From the NCBI RefSeq assembly GCF_010614725.1, contig NZ_JAAEHL010000012.1:1-64000 (forward strand): a stretch of DNA of 64,000 nt. The letters run 5' to 3'. Position numbers and translations under genes: made by a program. The stretch is from Flavobacterium ajazii (GTDB lineage Bacteria > Bacteroidota > Bacteroidia > Flavobacteriales > Flavobacteriaceae). The notes under the pieces are model-generated. The model searched no databases, was not told the origin of the DNA, and worked only from the letters and a program-made list of their open reading frames with translations. This document shows positions 52,191-61,524 of the stretch, piece by piece. How positions within the stretch are numbered: position 1 is the stretch's first letter; the number at the start of each line of letters is the position of its first letter.

Positions 52191-55100
52191 TTAAACTTTA
52201 TCATACAGCCACACGCGCAGTAATGAAAGCAGCTGATCAATATCTACCGGCTTGGTAATATAATCTGAAGCTCCCGCTTTGATGCATTTTTCACGATCTC
52301 CTGTCATTGCTTTTGCTGTAACGGCAATTAATGGTAAAGTCAGAAATTTTGGATTGCTTCGTATTTTTTCTGCCGTTTCATAGCCGTCCATATTAGGCAT
52401 CATCATATCAAGTAAAACAATATCTGTACTTGGGTTTTCTTCCAGTATTTTTATTGCTTCTTTACCGTCAAATGCCGTAATTACATTCATTTTAAATACT
52501 TCCAAAGCTTTTGTCAGCGAATAAATATTACGAACATCATCGTCCACAATTAAAACTGTCTTGTCCTGCAAAATATTATTGAGTAAATTTAGTTTTTTGT
52601 AATTTTCTTTTTTCCCTTCCGGTCCTTTGTTTTCTTCAACCAGATGCAGGAAAAGTGATACTTCATCGAGCATTCTCTGATACGAATGTGCCGTTTTAAC
52701 GATTATTGAATCTGCATATTTTTTAATTTTTATTTCCTCTTTAATGGATAAACTTTTACCGGTAAAAACAATCACAGGAAGATTTTCCAGACCAGGATTT
52801 TTCCTGATGCCATCCAGAATTTCGTAAGACTGCTTATCCGGGACTCCCATATCCAGAATAACACAATCAACTTCGGTTTTATTAAGTGCTTTTAAGCCTT
52901 CTGCAACTTCGCTTTTAATTTCAGAATTAATATTATACGTTTCTAAAAAATAAGCTAATGCCTTCGCATGTTTAGGATTGTCCTCAATAATCAAAACTTT
53001 TTGTGATTCTTTGCTGATAATATGTTCTATCCGCATAAAAACTTCCGGAATTTTTTCAAATGTTACCGGTTTATCCAGAAAATCAACGGCTCCTTTTAAT
53101 AAACTTTCCTGTTTCAGTTTATGAGATGACATGATGTGCACCGGGATATGCTTGGTTTGTGAATTATCTTTAAGCTCTTCCAAAATTTCCCAGCCACTTT
53201 TAACCGGAAGTTCAATATCCAGCAAAATACCAACCGGCTTATAAATCAACGCAAAATTTAATGCATAATCGCCCCGTACTGCTACAATTCCTTTATAACC
53301 GTTTTTCCTGCTGAAGGTCAATAATGATTTGGCAAAATTGATATCGTCTTCTACAATCAAAATTACTTTATCATTTTGTGAAATTGAATTCCGGTCATCT
53401 TCAATTTCATCGGGAATAATATTGCTGATATATTTCTTTTTTTGCTTTTCGGTTTCAGCAGTTTCAACCTGTTCAATTTCTATTGGAGGTGTTTTTTCTA
53501 CTGTTACTTTTTTTATCTCAGAACCATACACCGGAAGACATAAGGTAAAAGTACTTCCCTCATTTACTTTACTATGCAGAATAATTTCGCCTTTAAGCAA
53601 TTTTGCCAGTTCCCTGCTAATTGATAAACCTAAACCTGTTCCTCCATATTTTCTTTTGGTTGAACCGTCTGCCTGCTGGAAAGCTTCAAAAATCAAAGGC
53701 TGTTTGTCCAACGGGATTCCGATTCCCGTATCTTTTACAATAAAACAAATTATTTTGTCATCATCTTCATTGATCTTAATTTCTACACTTACTGACCCTT
53801 TTTCTGTGAATTTTATGGCATTCGAAATCAAGTTTTTAAGTATTTGCTCCAAACGCATTTTATCTGTTTTAATAACTACCGGTGCATCTTTGGCAATTAT
53901 TTCAAAGTCAATTTTTTTCTCTTTTGCAACTACCGAAAATAAATTAGATAAATTATCTGTTATTTCCTTAGTTGAAATATCTAAAAATTCCAGTTCCATT
54001 TTACCCGCTTCAATTTTAGATAAATCGAGAATTTCGTCGATTAAACCCAACAAACTATTTCCTGAACTCTGAATCACTTTTGCAAATTCAATTTCTTCAG
54101 TACTCATGCCTTTGTTATTATTTTCAGATAATAATCGGCTCAATAACAAAATAGAGTTTAAGGGAGTCCTTAATTCATGTGACATATTTGCCAAAAATTC
54201 TGATTTGTAGCGTGTGGTAAGCTCCAGCGCTTCTGATTTTTTCTGAATTTCAGTGTTTCTTTCTTCGAGTAAAACACTGCGTTCAGATAATTCTTCGTTG
54301 GTTTGTTCCAGTTCTTCCTGCTGTACTCTCAGTTCTTCTTCAGATGCCTGTAATTTTTCGGTTTGGGTTTCTAACTCGGCATTCATTGCTTCGAGTTCAC
54401 TATGCTGAATCTTTAATTCTTCGGATTGTGCCTGGGTTTCTTCCAACAGCTCTAAAACTCTTTTTCTGTTTTGGGTTGATTTTATAGCAATCGCAATATT
54501 ATTGGAAACCGTCTGCAGAAATTCCAAATCAATTTCGGTAAATTCGTTTACACTAGCTAACTCAAAAGCACCTTCGATTTTAGTATCTATTAATGGTACT
54601 GCAACAATATGTTTCGGTTTTATTTCTCCTAAAGCATAGGTAATCTGAACATCACTCTCTGAAAAGGATTTTAATTCCAGTATTTTTCTTGAAACCACAC
54701 ATTGCCCGATTAATCCCTGCCCTTTTTTAATATGTTCTCTGTTCTTATTTGGAAGATAGCTGTAACCTGAAATTGCATATAGTTCATCTCCGTTAATTGC
54801 ATAGATTACACCTGCACTGCTTTTGGTATACTGGCATAAAAATTCAATAACGTCTTTTGATAATTTTTCGAGTTCTTTATCCCCGATCATTACATTATTT
54901 AGTTGTGCGATTCCGGTTTGCAGCCATTCTTTCTGAGACAATAAATCGAAAGATGATTTTAAGGAAGCCCCCATACTATTTAGTGATTCTCCTACACTGC
55001 CCAAGGCATCAGATTTGGTATCATCGACCCTAATGTCATAATTTCCTCTTGAAATATTACCGGCAATGGTACTTATTGCATTGATTCTTTCGGCAGTTTC

Positions 55101-55763
55101 TCTGTCTTTTTTTTCTAATTCTTCCTGAAGAAATGAACGTTCATTATAATCTTTTAAAATACGCAATAAGAAAACAACTGTTATAACGAAAGCAATTATA
55201 AAAGCTGCAATTATTAAAATAAAACTATAATTGCCATATCGCTGTGAATTCTCATTTCGTTCTTTTAAAAGTATTTGTTCCGTGTTCTCAATATTTTTAT
55301 AATAAGAACGTAATTCATCCATCATTTTTTTCCCTTCATTCAGGTCAAAAGTAACAGTTTGCTTGCCTAATCTCTTTTTAACAACCTGATTGTGCAGATA
55401 TTTATAAAAAACAGCAGTTCTTGATTCTAATTCTTTTAAGTTTTTTTGTTGGGACGGATTGTCTACAGTAAGGTCATCAAGCTTTTCAAAAATCACATCC
55501 GATCTTTTTTCAGCATCATTGTACTGATCCAGAAATTGTTCGCTTCCGGTTATTAAATACCCGCGCATGCTCGTTTGGGCATCTGTAATTATGGACACTC
55601 CTTCATTCAGGTTATAAATTACTTCCTGCGTATGGTTTACCCAGTAATTACTGTTTAACAGGCTTCTTATACTTAAAAATGAAGCCATTGAGCTTATCAT
55701 TAGTATCAATAACGAAACTAAAGAACTAATTAATAAATTCCTTTTAAAGTTGTTTTGCTTCAT
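52191..55763 (-). CDS. Hybrid sensor histidine kinase with CHASE3, HAMP, GAF and three receiver domains
   Basis: Membrane-bound sensor: transmembrane helix (about 10-32), periplasmic CHASE3 domain (about 40-175, with TSMRGYLITG), second helix (about 179-201), HAMP (about 203-270), GAF (about 285-430) and a coiled coil rich in Glu/Gln (430-520). HisKA follows with FLANMSHELRTPLN (His529), then HATPase_c (DTGIGIP, GGTGLGLSIS). Three receivers complete it, with phosphoacceptors Asp849, Asp971 and Asp1119. It overlaps the upstream kinase gene by 20 bases. Domain order resembles kinases used for multi-input stress or developmental decisions; the signal is unknown. Confidence 0.92.
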   Translation of the reverse strand: MKQNNFKRNLLISSLVSLLILMISSMASFLSIRSLLNSNYWVNHTQEVIYNLNEGVSIITDAQTSMRGYLITGSEQFLDQYNDAEKRSDVIFEKLDDLTVDNPSQQKNLKELESRTAVFYKYLHNQVVKKRLGKQTVTFDLNEGKKMMDELRSYYKNIENTEQILLKERNENSQRYGNYSFILIIAAFIIAFVITVVFLLRILKDYNERSFLQEELEKKDRETAERINAISTIAGNISRGNYDIRVDDTKSDALGSVGESLNSMGASLKSSFDLLSQKEWLQTGIAQLNNVMIGDKELEKLSKDVIEFLCQYTKSSAGVIYAINGDELYAISGYSYLPNKNREHIKKGQGLIGQCVVSRKILELKSFSESDVQITYALGEIKPKHIVAVPLIDTKIEGAFELASVNEFTEIDLEFLQTVSNNIAIAIKSTQNRKRVLELLEETQAQSEELKIQHSELEAMNAELETQTEKLQASEEELRVQQEELEQTNEELSERSVLLEERNTEIQKKSEALELTTRYKSEFLANMSHELRTPLNSILLLSRLLSENNNKGMSTEEIEFAKVIQSSGNSLLGLIDEILDLSKIEAGKMELEFLDISTKEITDNLSNLFSVVAKEKKIDFEIIAKDAPVVIKTDKMRLEQILKNLISNAIKFTEKGSVSVEIKINEDDDKIICFIVKDTGIGIPLDKQPLIFEAFQQADGSTKRKYGGTGLGLSISRELAKLLKGEIILHSKVNEGSTFTLCLPVYGSEIKKVTVEKTPPIEIEQVETAETEKQKKKYISNIIPDEIEDDRNSISQNDKVILIVEDDINFAKSLLTFSRKNGYKGIVAVRGDYALNFALIYKPVGILLDIELPVKSGWEILEELKDNSQTKHIPVHIMSSHKLKQESLLKGAVDFLDKPVTFEKIPEVFMRIEHIISKESQKVLIIEDNPKHAKALAYFLETYNINSEIKSEVAEGLKALNKTEVDCVILDMGVPDKQSYEILDGIRKNPGLENLPVIVFTGKSLSIKEEIKIKKYADSIIVKTAHSYQRMLDEVSLFLHLVEENKGPEGKKENYKKLNLLNNILQDKTVLIVDDDVRNIYSLTKALEVFKMNVITAFDGKEAIKILEENPSTDIVLLDMMMPNMDGYETAEKIRSNPKFLTLPLIAVTAKAMTGDREKCIKAGASDYITKPVDIDQLLSLLRVWLYDKV

Positions 55764-56991
55764 ATGTATTATTTGTTTCCTGATATTCCAAAGGCAAAAC
55801 TATGATAAAGCTTGCCCCTTTACCAATTTGACTTTTAGCGGTAATCAATCCGTTATGTTTTTCAATTATTTTTTTTGCGATTGCCAGTCCGATCCCGGTT
55901 CCTTCGTAACTTTGGCGATCGTTAAGACTCTGAAAAATAACAAAAATCCTATCCAGATAAACTTCATCAAAACCGATTCCGTTATCTTTTACAATAATCC
56001 GGCAATACTTTCCATTTGGTGAAGACTTTGCGTCAAAACTTTTCCTTTCAATCAACTCAGAAGAGATTTCAATCAAGGGATGATCTGTATTGTTTGAAAA
56101 CTTAAGTGCATTTCCGATCAGATTTTGAAAAACCTGACGCAACTGACTCGGAATACTGTCTATTGTTGGAAGTTCATTAGTTTTTATGGTTGCATTTTTA
56201 CGCTCTATCAAATAATCAAAATCCGATATAACTTCCTGTAAAACAATATTTAAATCAGTTTTCTCAGGCAATACTTTTGATGACAATCTTGAATAAGCAA
56301 GTAAATCTGTAATTAAAGTCTGCATTCTTTCGGCCGATTTGATTGTTCGGTTTACATAGTCAACAGCTTTGTCATCTTTGGTGAGGTATAGATCTTTGAT
56401 GATTTTAATAAAAATCTGAATCTTTCTGATCGGCTCGTTTAGGTCATGCGAAACTACCCATGAAAATTGCTGCAGCTCGTGATTTTTAAGTTCCAGTTCT
56501 TCATTTTTCAGTACCAGTTCTTTTGTTCTTTCTAAAATTTTAGCCTCCAGATTCTCCTGCGCTTCTTTTCGGATTTTAATTTCTTTCGAAAGCAGGTCTT
56601 TCATTTCCTTCAGCTGATTCTGCTGTTCGTAAATTTTAAGGAATGTTTTTACCTTTAAAATCAGTAAATCAGTATCAACCGGCTTGGTTATATATTCTAC
56701 AGCACCTGTTTCATAGCCCTTAAAAATGTATTTTTTATCAATATTAAGGGCAGAAAGAAAAATCACCGGAATATCTTTTGTCTTTTTATTACCCGAAAGA
56801 ATTTTCACCACCTCAAAACCATCGAGTCCGGGCATCTGAACGTCCATGATGATAAGACAATAATTGGTCTGTAAAATTTTCTTTAATGCTTCCTCACCAG
56901 ATTCAGCAGTATCTACATCGATATTGTGTAGCTCTAAAATCTTTTTTAAGGCAATTATATTTGCCTTTATATCGTCTACAATTAATATCAT
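55744..56991 (-). CDS. Receiver-histidine kinase (REC-coiled coil-HisKA-HATPase)
   Basis: Cytoplasmic protein of 415 aa. An N-terminal receiver (1-118, phosphoacceptor Asp50 in IIMDVQMPGLDG) is joined by a coiled coil (about 120-175) to HisKA with VVSHDLNEPIRK (His182) and HATPase_c (KDNGIGF, EGTGIGLAIAKK). The SHDLNEP form of the H-box is typical of phytochrome-like and CheB/CheR-associated kinases in Bacteroidota. It is the first gene of the five-gene signalling operon, and its receiver could let another kinase control it. There is no membrane segment. Confidence 0.9.
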   Translation of the reverse strand: MILIVDDIKANIIALKKILELHNIDVDTAESGEEALKKILQTNYCLIIMDVQMPGLDGFEVVKILSGNKKTKDIPVIFLSALNIDKKYIFKGYETGAVEYITKPVDTDLLILKVKTFLKIYEQQNQLKEMKDLLSKEIKIRKEAQENLEAKILERTKELVLKNEELELKNHELQQFSWVVSHDLNEPIRKIQIFIKIIKDLYLTKDDKAVDYVNRTIKSAERMQTLITDLLAYSRLSSKVLPEKTDLNIVLQEVISDFDYLIERKNATIKTNELPTIDSIPSQLRQVFQNLIGNALKFSNNTDHPLIEISSELIERKSFDAKSSPNGKYCRIIVKDNGIGFDEVYLDRIFVIFQSLNDRQSYEGTGIGLAIAKKIIEKHNGLITAKSQIGKGASFIIVLPLEYQETNNTYEAKQL

Positions 56992-57238
56992 TTGTTTGTG
57001 GGGCTAAGCGTTATGGTTAAAGTTTTTTTATACTCTTTTTTGAATTAAAAGATTTACAAACTCTCAAATGTATTTAAAAAAAAATTAACACTTCTTTTAT
57101 TTGAGATCAAATAAATTATATAATTCCCATGCGAGCTTGTGAAATTTAACTTTTTGCGACAATCTTTAATTCTATCAGGTCAAACGCTACCGCAAGAGAA
57201 TTCTATTTTTAATTATATTTTTTTTTAAATGAAAAGTT

Positions 57239-58084
57239 ATGAAGAAGACAACATTTCCGGAACAAAAACAGGACATCCCCGGCAACGAATATTTAATGAA
57301 CCCCGAACCTCAAATCATTAAAGAAAATTATACCGGAAGCGGAAAACTTTTGGGTAAAACAGCTTTTATCACAGGCGGTGACAGCGGAATTGGCAGAAGC
57401 GTAGCGATACATTTTGCAAGAGAAGGTGCAAATGTTGCGATTGTTTACCTAAAAGAAGACAAGGATGCATTAAAAACAAAAGAACTTATTGAAAAAGAAG
57501 GACAGCAATGCCTTTTAATAAGTGGTGATTTAAAGGATGAAAAATTTTGTAAAAGTGCTGTAAAAAAATGTATCAAAACGTTTAGCAAATTAAATATAAT
57601 TGTAAATAATGCGGCAGTTCAGTTTCCTCAGAATGAACTGGAAAAAATTACGCCCGTACAGCTTCAAAAAACATTTGAAACCAATATTTACCCTTTCTTT
57701 TATGTTACCAAAGCAGCTTTGCCTTTTATGAAAGAAGGAGACAGCATCATCAATACAAGTTCTGTTACCGCTTATCGCGGAAGTGAGCATTTACTTGATT
57801 ATTCGAGTACAAAAGGAGCAATTTTAAGTTTTACCAGATCATTATCAACCATGCTGGCAAAAAGGAAAATTAGGGTAAATGGCGTTGCACCAGGCCCGAT
57901 CTGGACACCTCTTATTGTTTCGACCTTTGATGAAATTTCAGACTTTGGCAGAGACAATCCGATGGGAAGAGCCGGACAGCCGTCAGAAGTTGGACCTGCT
58001 TATGTATTTTTAGCTTCTGATGACAGCAGTTATATTACAGGACAATTTATTCATATCAACGGAGGGGAACTTGTAGGTGGATAA
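57239..58084 (+). CDS. SDR-family oxidoreductase, general-stress-protein type
   Basis: Classical short-chain dehydrogenase with the long N-terminal extension of the YhdF/Gsp39-type group (about 40 residues with FPEQKQDIPGNEYLMNPEP). It has the cofactor loop ITGGDSGIGRS, the NNAAVQ motif and the catalytic YSSTKGA (Tyr-x3-Lys), and ends FIHINGGELVGG. Members of this group are often induced by general or osmotic stress; the substrate is unknown, although glucose or ribitol dehydrogenase activity is commonly annotated. It is 281 aa, complete, and followed after 15 bases by a SemiSWEET gene. Confidence 0.87.
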   Translation: MKKTTFPEQKQDIPGNEYLMNPEPQIIKENYTGSGKLLGKTAFITGGDSGIGRSVAIHFAREGANVAIVYLKEDKDALKTKELIEKEGQQCLLISGDLKDEKFCKSAVKKCIKTFSKLNIIVNNAAVQFPQNELEKITPVQLQKTFETNIYPFFYVTKAALPFMKEGDSIINTSSVTAYRGSEHLLDYSSTKGAILSFTRSLSTMLAKRKIRVNGVAPGPIWTPLIVSTFDEISDFGRDNPMGRAGQPSEVGPAYVFLASDDSSYITGQFIHINGGELVGG

Positions 58085-58099
58085 TTAAATTGAAAAAAC

Positions 58100-58360
58100 A
58101 TGAATTACATTGATCTGATTGGTCTTTTCGCCGGAATTTGTGTTACAGTTTCGGTTGTTCCGCAAATCATAAAAGTATGGAAAACTAAAAAAGTAAAACA
58201 AATTTCGCTGCTCACTTTTGGTGTTCTTACTTTTGGTGTTGCGGTTTGGGTTATCTACGGCATTTTAAAAAATGATATCCCTATTATTATCACCAACAGC
58301 ATTTCATTAATACTGAACCTCATAATGGTTTATTTCCTTCTTAATTATGAAAAAGAATAA
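58100..58360 (+). CDS. SemiSWEET-type sugar transporter (PQ-loop)
   Basis: An 86-residue membrane protein with three helices and the conserved VSVVPQI PQ-loop, followed by KTKKVKQISLLTFGV and the WVIYGILKNDIPIIITNS segment typical of bacterial SemiSWEETs. These form homodimers that move sugars across the inner membrane. It is co-transcribed with the SDR oxidoreductase, which may act on the imported sugar or polyol (inference). Confidence 0.87.
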   Translation: MNYIDLIGLFAGICVTVSVVPQIIKVWKTKKVKQISLLTFGVLTFGVAVWVIYGILKNDIPIIITNSISLILNLIMVYFLLNYEKE

Positions 58361-58390
58361 AAAAAACAGCCTCGTTAAAAGCTGTTTTTT
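58361..58390. terminator. Bidirectional hairpin terminator
   Basis: AAAAAACAGC (58361-58370) and GCTGTTTTTT (58381-58390) form a perfect 10-bp stem directly after the SemiSWEET stop and before the convergent AraC-like gene. Confidence 0.8.
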
Positions 58391-58407
58391 TCAATATATA
58401 GTGCTTG

Positions 58408-59229
58408 TTAGCTAACTAGTTTTTGGTTATAAAGCCTGTTGAATACCAGATGATATTTTTCTCTAAACATTTTTAATAGATAATTTCGTTCCGTCTGTCC
58501 TGCTTCAGATAATAGCATTGAAAAATTTAGCCTTGAAACTTTTCTCAGTTCTTCCAGCTGTTTATTTGCCAGTGTCATGATTGGCTGTATGTCTTTCAGA
58601 TATCCGTATGTATGCTGGTCCAGCTCTATATCTAAAATTTCTTCCAAAATGCGGTTTCTCAGTAAATTTCTAACGATTCCCTTTTGTGGGATTGTGTTAA
58701 ACTCATTTATTTTTTTAGCTATTTTAAAGTTCTGTCTGCCAATGCGCTTATAATTTCCGGTATTACTACTGAACACTTTGTTTATAGCCGAGAAAAGCCC
58801 CTCATTTTCTGCTTTAGTATTATAGCTTAAAATTGAAAAACGAACAGGTTTAAAACCTTCAAAATAAAAAATACTATTGATGTTTGAGGCATTTCTTATG
58901 ATGCTGTTATGGTCTTCTTTTACTGTTTTTCTTTTACCGCTAATTCCGAAACTGTGTCCAAAATTTCCTTTAGAGCAATAGACAAACAACACATTCGAAC
59001 CTCCATCTGATTCGAGGCTTAGCTGGATATCTTTATAAAATACAAGATCAAATTCTACAAACGAAATATGAGGACTAACTGTTATCCCGCGTATGATACC
59101 ATCTGCATTTTTAGACCTGATCTTTAATTTATACTGACTGCTTTCAAGCGTCAACGATCCATCGAGGCTATCTTTAAGGTCATTAAAAATAGTATTCATA
59201 TTTCCCGTATTCAAGTAAAGTTTCTTCAT
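58408..59229 (-). CDS. AraC-like protein with an incomplete DNA-binding domain
   Basis: The N-terminal half (about 1-170) follows the sensor layout of AraC/PchR-type regulators, with strands such as IIRGITVSPHISFVEFDLVF and a GFKPVRFSILSYN segment, and resembles in layout the regulator at 31103-32092. The C-terminus contains only one HTH-like unit (about 215-262, KVSRLNFSMLLSEAGQTERN then LLKMFREKYHLVFNRLY) and stops where the linker helix and second HTH should follow. The stop is clean. It may have lost DNA binding, act as a partner, or bind with a half domain. The hydrophobic residues suggest a folded protein, not decay. Confidence 0.6.
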   Translation of the reverse strand: MKKLYLNTGNMNTIFNDLKDSLDGSLTLESSQYKLKIRSKNADGIIRGITVSPHISFVEFDLVFYKDIQLSLESDGGSNVLFVYCSKGNFGHSFGISGKRKTVKEDHNSIIRNASNINSIFYFEGFKPVRFSILSYNTKAENEGLFSAINKVFSSNTGNYKRIGRQNFKIAKKINEFNTIPQKGIVRNLLRNRILEEILDIELDQHTYGYLKDIQPIMTLANKQLEELRKVSRLNFSMLLSEAGQTERNYLLKMFREKYHLVFNRLYNQKLVS

Positions 59230-59409
59230 TTGATAACATTTAAAACGTTCTTAAAATAAATTGTTCAAAATTTTAAACTCTGATAAACCTGCTATCTTGT
59301 TTCCTTTTTTGAACTACTCAAATTTCGCCATAGAATGAATATTTTTTGTTATACAATTTTACGCAGTAGTTTCATAATTAATATTTTACAGTAAAATTTA
59401 AAAACAAAA

Positions 59410-59439
59410 ACAGCCGTTTCAAATTCATGAAACAGCTGT
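59410..59439 (-). terminator. Hairpin terminator downstream of the 59501-59842 gene
   Basis: ACAGC-GTTTCA (59410-59421) pairs with TGAAAC-GCTGT (59428-59439), with one C/A mismatch. On the minus strand it is followed by a T run (complement of 59401-59409). The gap on to the AraC-like gene (59230) holds nothing else recognised. Confidence 0.7.
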
Positions 59440-59500
59440 CTTTTCAGCAAAATAAAAAAATCCTAAACTTATCTTATGTAACCATTTAAGTGAGTCTTTT

Positions 59501-59842
59501 TCAGGTGAGTTTATGAACATCTGAATTCACCGAATAATTTTTTTCGGGTATATCTTTAAAAAATTCTGCAGCTTCCAAATCAGCCGTTGGACCATATCCT
59601 AACAAATAGGTTCCTTTTTTATCATCTGCAGTTTCAATAACATATAAAATCGACATGTCTTCCGGATTGCTCATTCCTTCATAACGATGATGGGCAACAA
59701 TAAAAATTTCGTCAGGCTGATACGGGTATTTGGATTCTGTTTCTACCAATGCGCCATCTTTAAATAAAAAATTACGGTAGTATCCGTTTTTTCGATATTC
59801 GTCTATATATTCCAATTCGTTTTTAGCAAGTTCCTTTTTCAT
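59501..59842 (-). CDS. Small conserved hypothetical protein, 113 aa
   Basis: Acidic soluble protein with an N-terminal helix and a central FIVAHHRYEGMSNPEDMSILY segment, followed by a short hairpin and GTYLLGYGPTADLEAAEFF. The pattern (hxxxxRFEGxxNPxDxxxLY) is like a group of Bacteroidota proteins of about 100 aa that carry the misleading name phosphoribosylpyrophosphate synthetase although far too short for that enzyme. No function is assigned. It is monocistronic, with a terminator after it. Confidence 0.6.
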   Translation of the reverse strand: MKKELAKNELEYIDEYRKNGYYRNFLFKDGALVETESKYPYQPDEIFIVAHHRYEGMSNPEDMSILYVIETADDKKGTYLLGYGPTADLEAAEFFKDIPEKNYSVNSDVHKLT

Positions 59843-60073
59843 GACAGTATTATTTATGTGGCTATTTTTAAAGCTTTTACAATCTTTAATATGTAAACAA
59901 ATTTCATTCTTAAAAAAAAGATGCGTTAACTCAAAAAATATTTTTTTTAGCTCATAAAATAATTCTTATAATAATCTGAATGTATAGCCTGTGATTTACA
60001 ACACAATTAATTTCTCAGCATTTTAGGAAACTCCAAAACATTCCGTATTCCTTCATTATACATTAAAATAAAC

Positions 60074-60081
60074 TAAATTTG
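60074..60081 (+). promoter_or_regulatory. -7 promoter box for bioA
   Basis: TAAATTTG fits TAnnTTTG, 16 bases before the ATG at 60098. No BirA-type operator was recognised around it. Confidence 0.45.
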
Positions 60082-60097
60082 CCACAAAATTTATTGT

Positions 60098-61369
60098 ATG
60101 CTGTGGTTTCCCTATACTCAAATGAACAAAATGAAAGAAGTTCCAAAATTGAATGGAGCTAAAGGAGTAGAAATGTATTTATCAGAAGGGAAAACACTTA
60201 TCGATGGTATTTCATCATGGTGGTCAGCCATTCACGGTTACAATAATGAGGAAATTAACCAGGCAGCCCTGGACCAGCTGAATAAATTTTCACATTTCAT
60301 GCTTGGCGGAATTTCACATGATCCGGCTTTGAACCTTGCAAAAGAGCTTGTCAGAATTACACCAAAGGATCTAAATTATGTGTTTTTCTCTGATAGCGGC
60401 TCAATTGGTGTTGAAATTGCCCTGAAAATCGCAATACAATATTGGAAAAATCTTGGCATTAGTTCAAAAAACAAAATTGTTTATCTGAAGGATGGTTATC
60501 ATGGCGACACATTCAAAGCTATGGAAGTCAGCAGTGATTCTGATTTTAATAATGCTTTTTCGGAAATATTAAATCCGCAAATCGAATTGGAAATACCTGT
60601 TGGAGGCTACTATCCTAAAAGCGCTGATTTACAATTGGCGATCGACCAAATGGAAAATGTATTTCGAAATCAGCATCAGGAAATTGCCTGTTTCATTTTA
60701 GAACCAATCGTTCAATGTGCCGGAGGTTTTAATATATACTCTCCCAATTATTTATTGGCGGCCCGGGAATTGACCCAGAGGTATGGAATATTGCTGATAG
60801 CCGACGAAGTAGCTACAGGTTTTGGACGTACCGGTAAGATGTTTGCGTGTGAACATGCAGGTATAACACCTGACATAATGGTATTGGGTAAAGCTATGAC
60901 TGCCGGTTATATAGGCCACGCTGCAACTCTGGCGACCAGTAAAGTGTATGATGCTTTTCTTGGAGATAATTATGAAATTGCTTTAATGCACGGCCCTACC
61001 TTTATGGGGAATGCCCTCGCATGCAGCATCGCCTTAAAAGGCATTGAAATCTTTGAGAGAGAAAACTATTTGGATAAAATTACTGAAATTGAAAGTTTCA
61101 TTGAAGAGGAATTAAACGATATTTCATCTCCGCATATTTTAAATATTCGTAAAATTGGTGGTATTGTTGCCCTTGAATTTTCAAACAAAAAATATTTAGA
61201 CGGATTTGGAAAATTTGCACTCCAAAATGGAGCCTGGCTTCGGCCAATTGGAAATATTGTTTATTTAATGCCGGCTTATATTATTAAAAGAGAAGAAATT
61301 GGACATCTGTTTTACGTTATAAAACTTTGGATAAATAAAATCGAAACTCCCACCACTGAAAATTTTTAA
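60098..61369 (+). CDS. bioA: Adenosylmethionine-8-amino-7-oxononanoate aminotransferase
   Basis: PLP-dependent class III aminotransferase making 7,8-diaminopelargonate in biotin synthesis, with S-adenosylmethionine as amino donor. Start LWFPYTQM, substrate segment GISSWWSAIHGY (Trp41-Trp42), SGSIGVEIALK, GYHGDT, ADEVATGFGRTG (Asp236) and the PLP lysine in MVLGKAMTAGY (Lys265) agree with BioA rather than other class III enzymes. At 423 aa it is complete. It stands alone without other bio genes, amid stress-type genes, and has its own -7 box and terminator. Confidence 0.93.
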   Translation: MLWFPYTQMNKMKEVPKLNGAKGVEMYLSEGKTLIDGISSWWSAIHGYNNEEINQAALDQLNKFSHFMLGGISHDPALNLAKELVRITPKDLNYVFFSDSGSIGVEIALKIAIQYWKNLGISSKNKIVYLKDGYHGDTFKAMEVSSDSDFNNAFSEILNPQIELEIPVGGYYPKSADLQLAIDQMENVFRNQHQEIACFILEPIVQCAGGFNIYSPNYLLAARELTQRYGILLIADEVATGFGRTGKMFACEHAGITPDIMVLGKAMTAGYIGHAATLATSKVYDAFLGDNYEIALMHGPTFMGNALACSIALKGIEIFERENYLDKITEIESFIEEELNDISSPHILNIRKIGGIVALEFSNKKYLDGFGKFALQNGAWLRPIGNIVYLMPAYIIKREEIGHLFYVIKLWINKIETPTTENF

Positions 61370-61477
61370 AAGTGATCATTAATGCCGAAACAGCTTGCAC
61401 CTAAAATTGGTTAATTTCTTCTTTGTAATATCACTATTGATGGTTCATCTGGCATATATCCTGATTTAATTAAACCA

Positions 61478-61503
61478 AAAAGCACAGCCGAAACCGTGCT
61501 TTT
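61478..61503. terminator. Bidirectional hairpin terminator
   Basis: AAAAGCAC (61478-61485) and GTGCTTTT (61496-61503) form a perfect 8-bp stem followed by GATTTTTTTC. It separates convergent bioA and the YciE-like gene. Confidence 0.75.
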
Positions 61504-61524
61504 GATTTTTTTCAAAAAAAAAAC

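Noticed and set aside
53329..54072. 247-codon plus-strand frame opposite the hybrid kinase
   Set aside because: A long shadow of the kinase HATPase/receiver region; Ser/Ile-rich antisense translation without any recognisable domain.
59843..60097. Riboswitch or BirA operator upstream of bioA
   Set aside because: The gap is AT-rich with no recognisable conserved fold or biotin-operator palindrome; only a -7 box was found.
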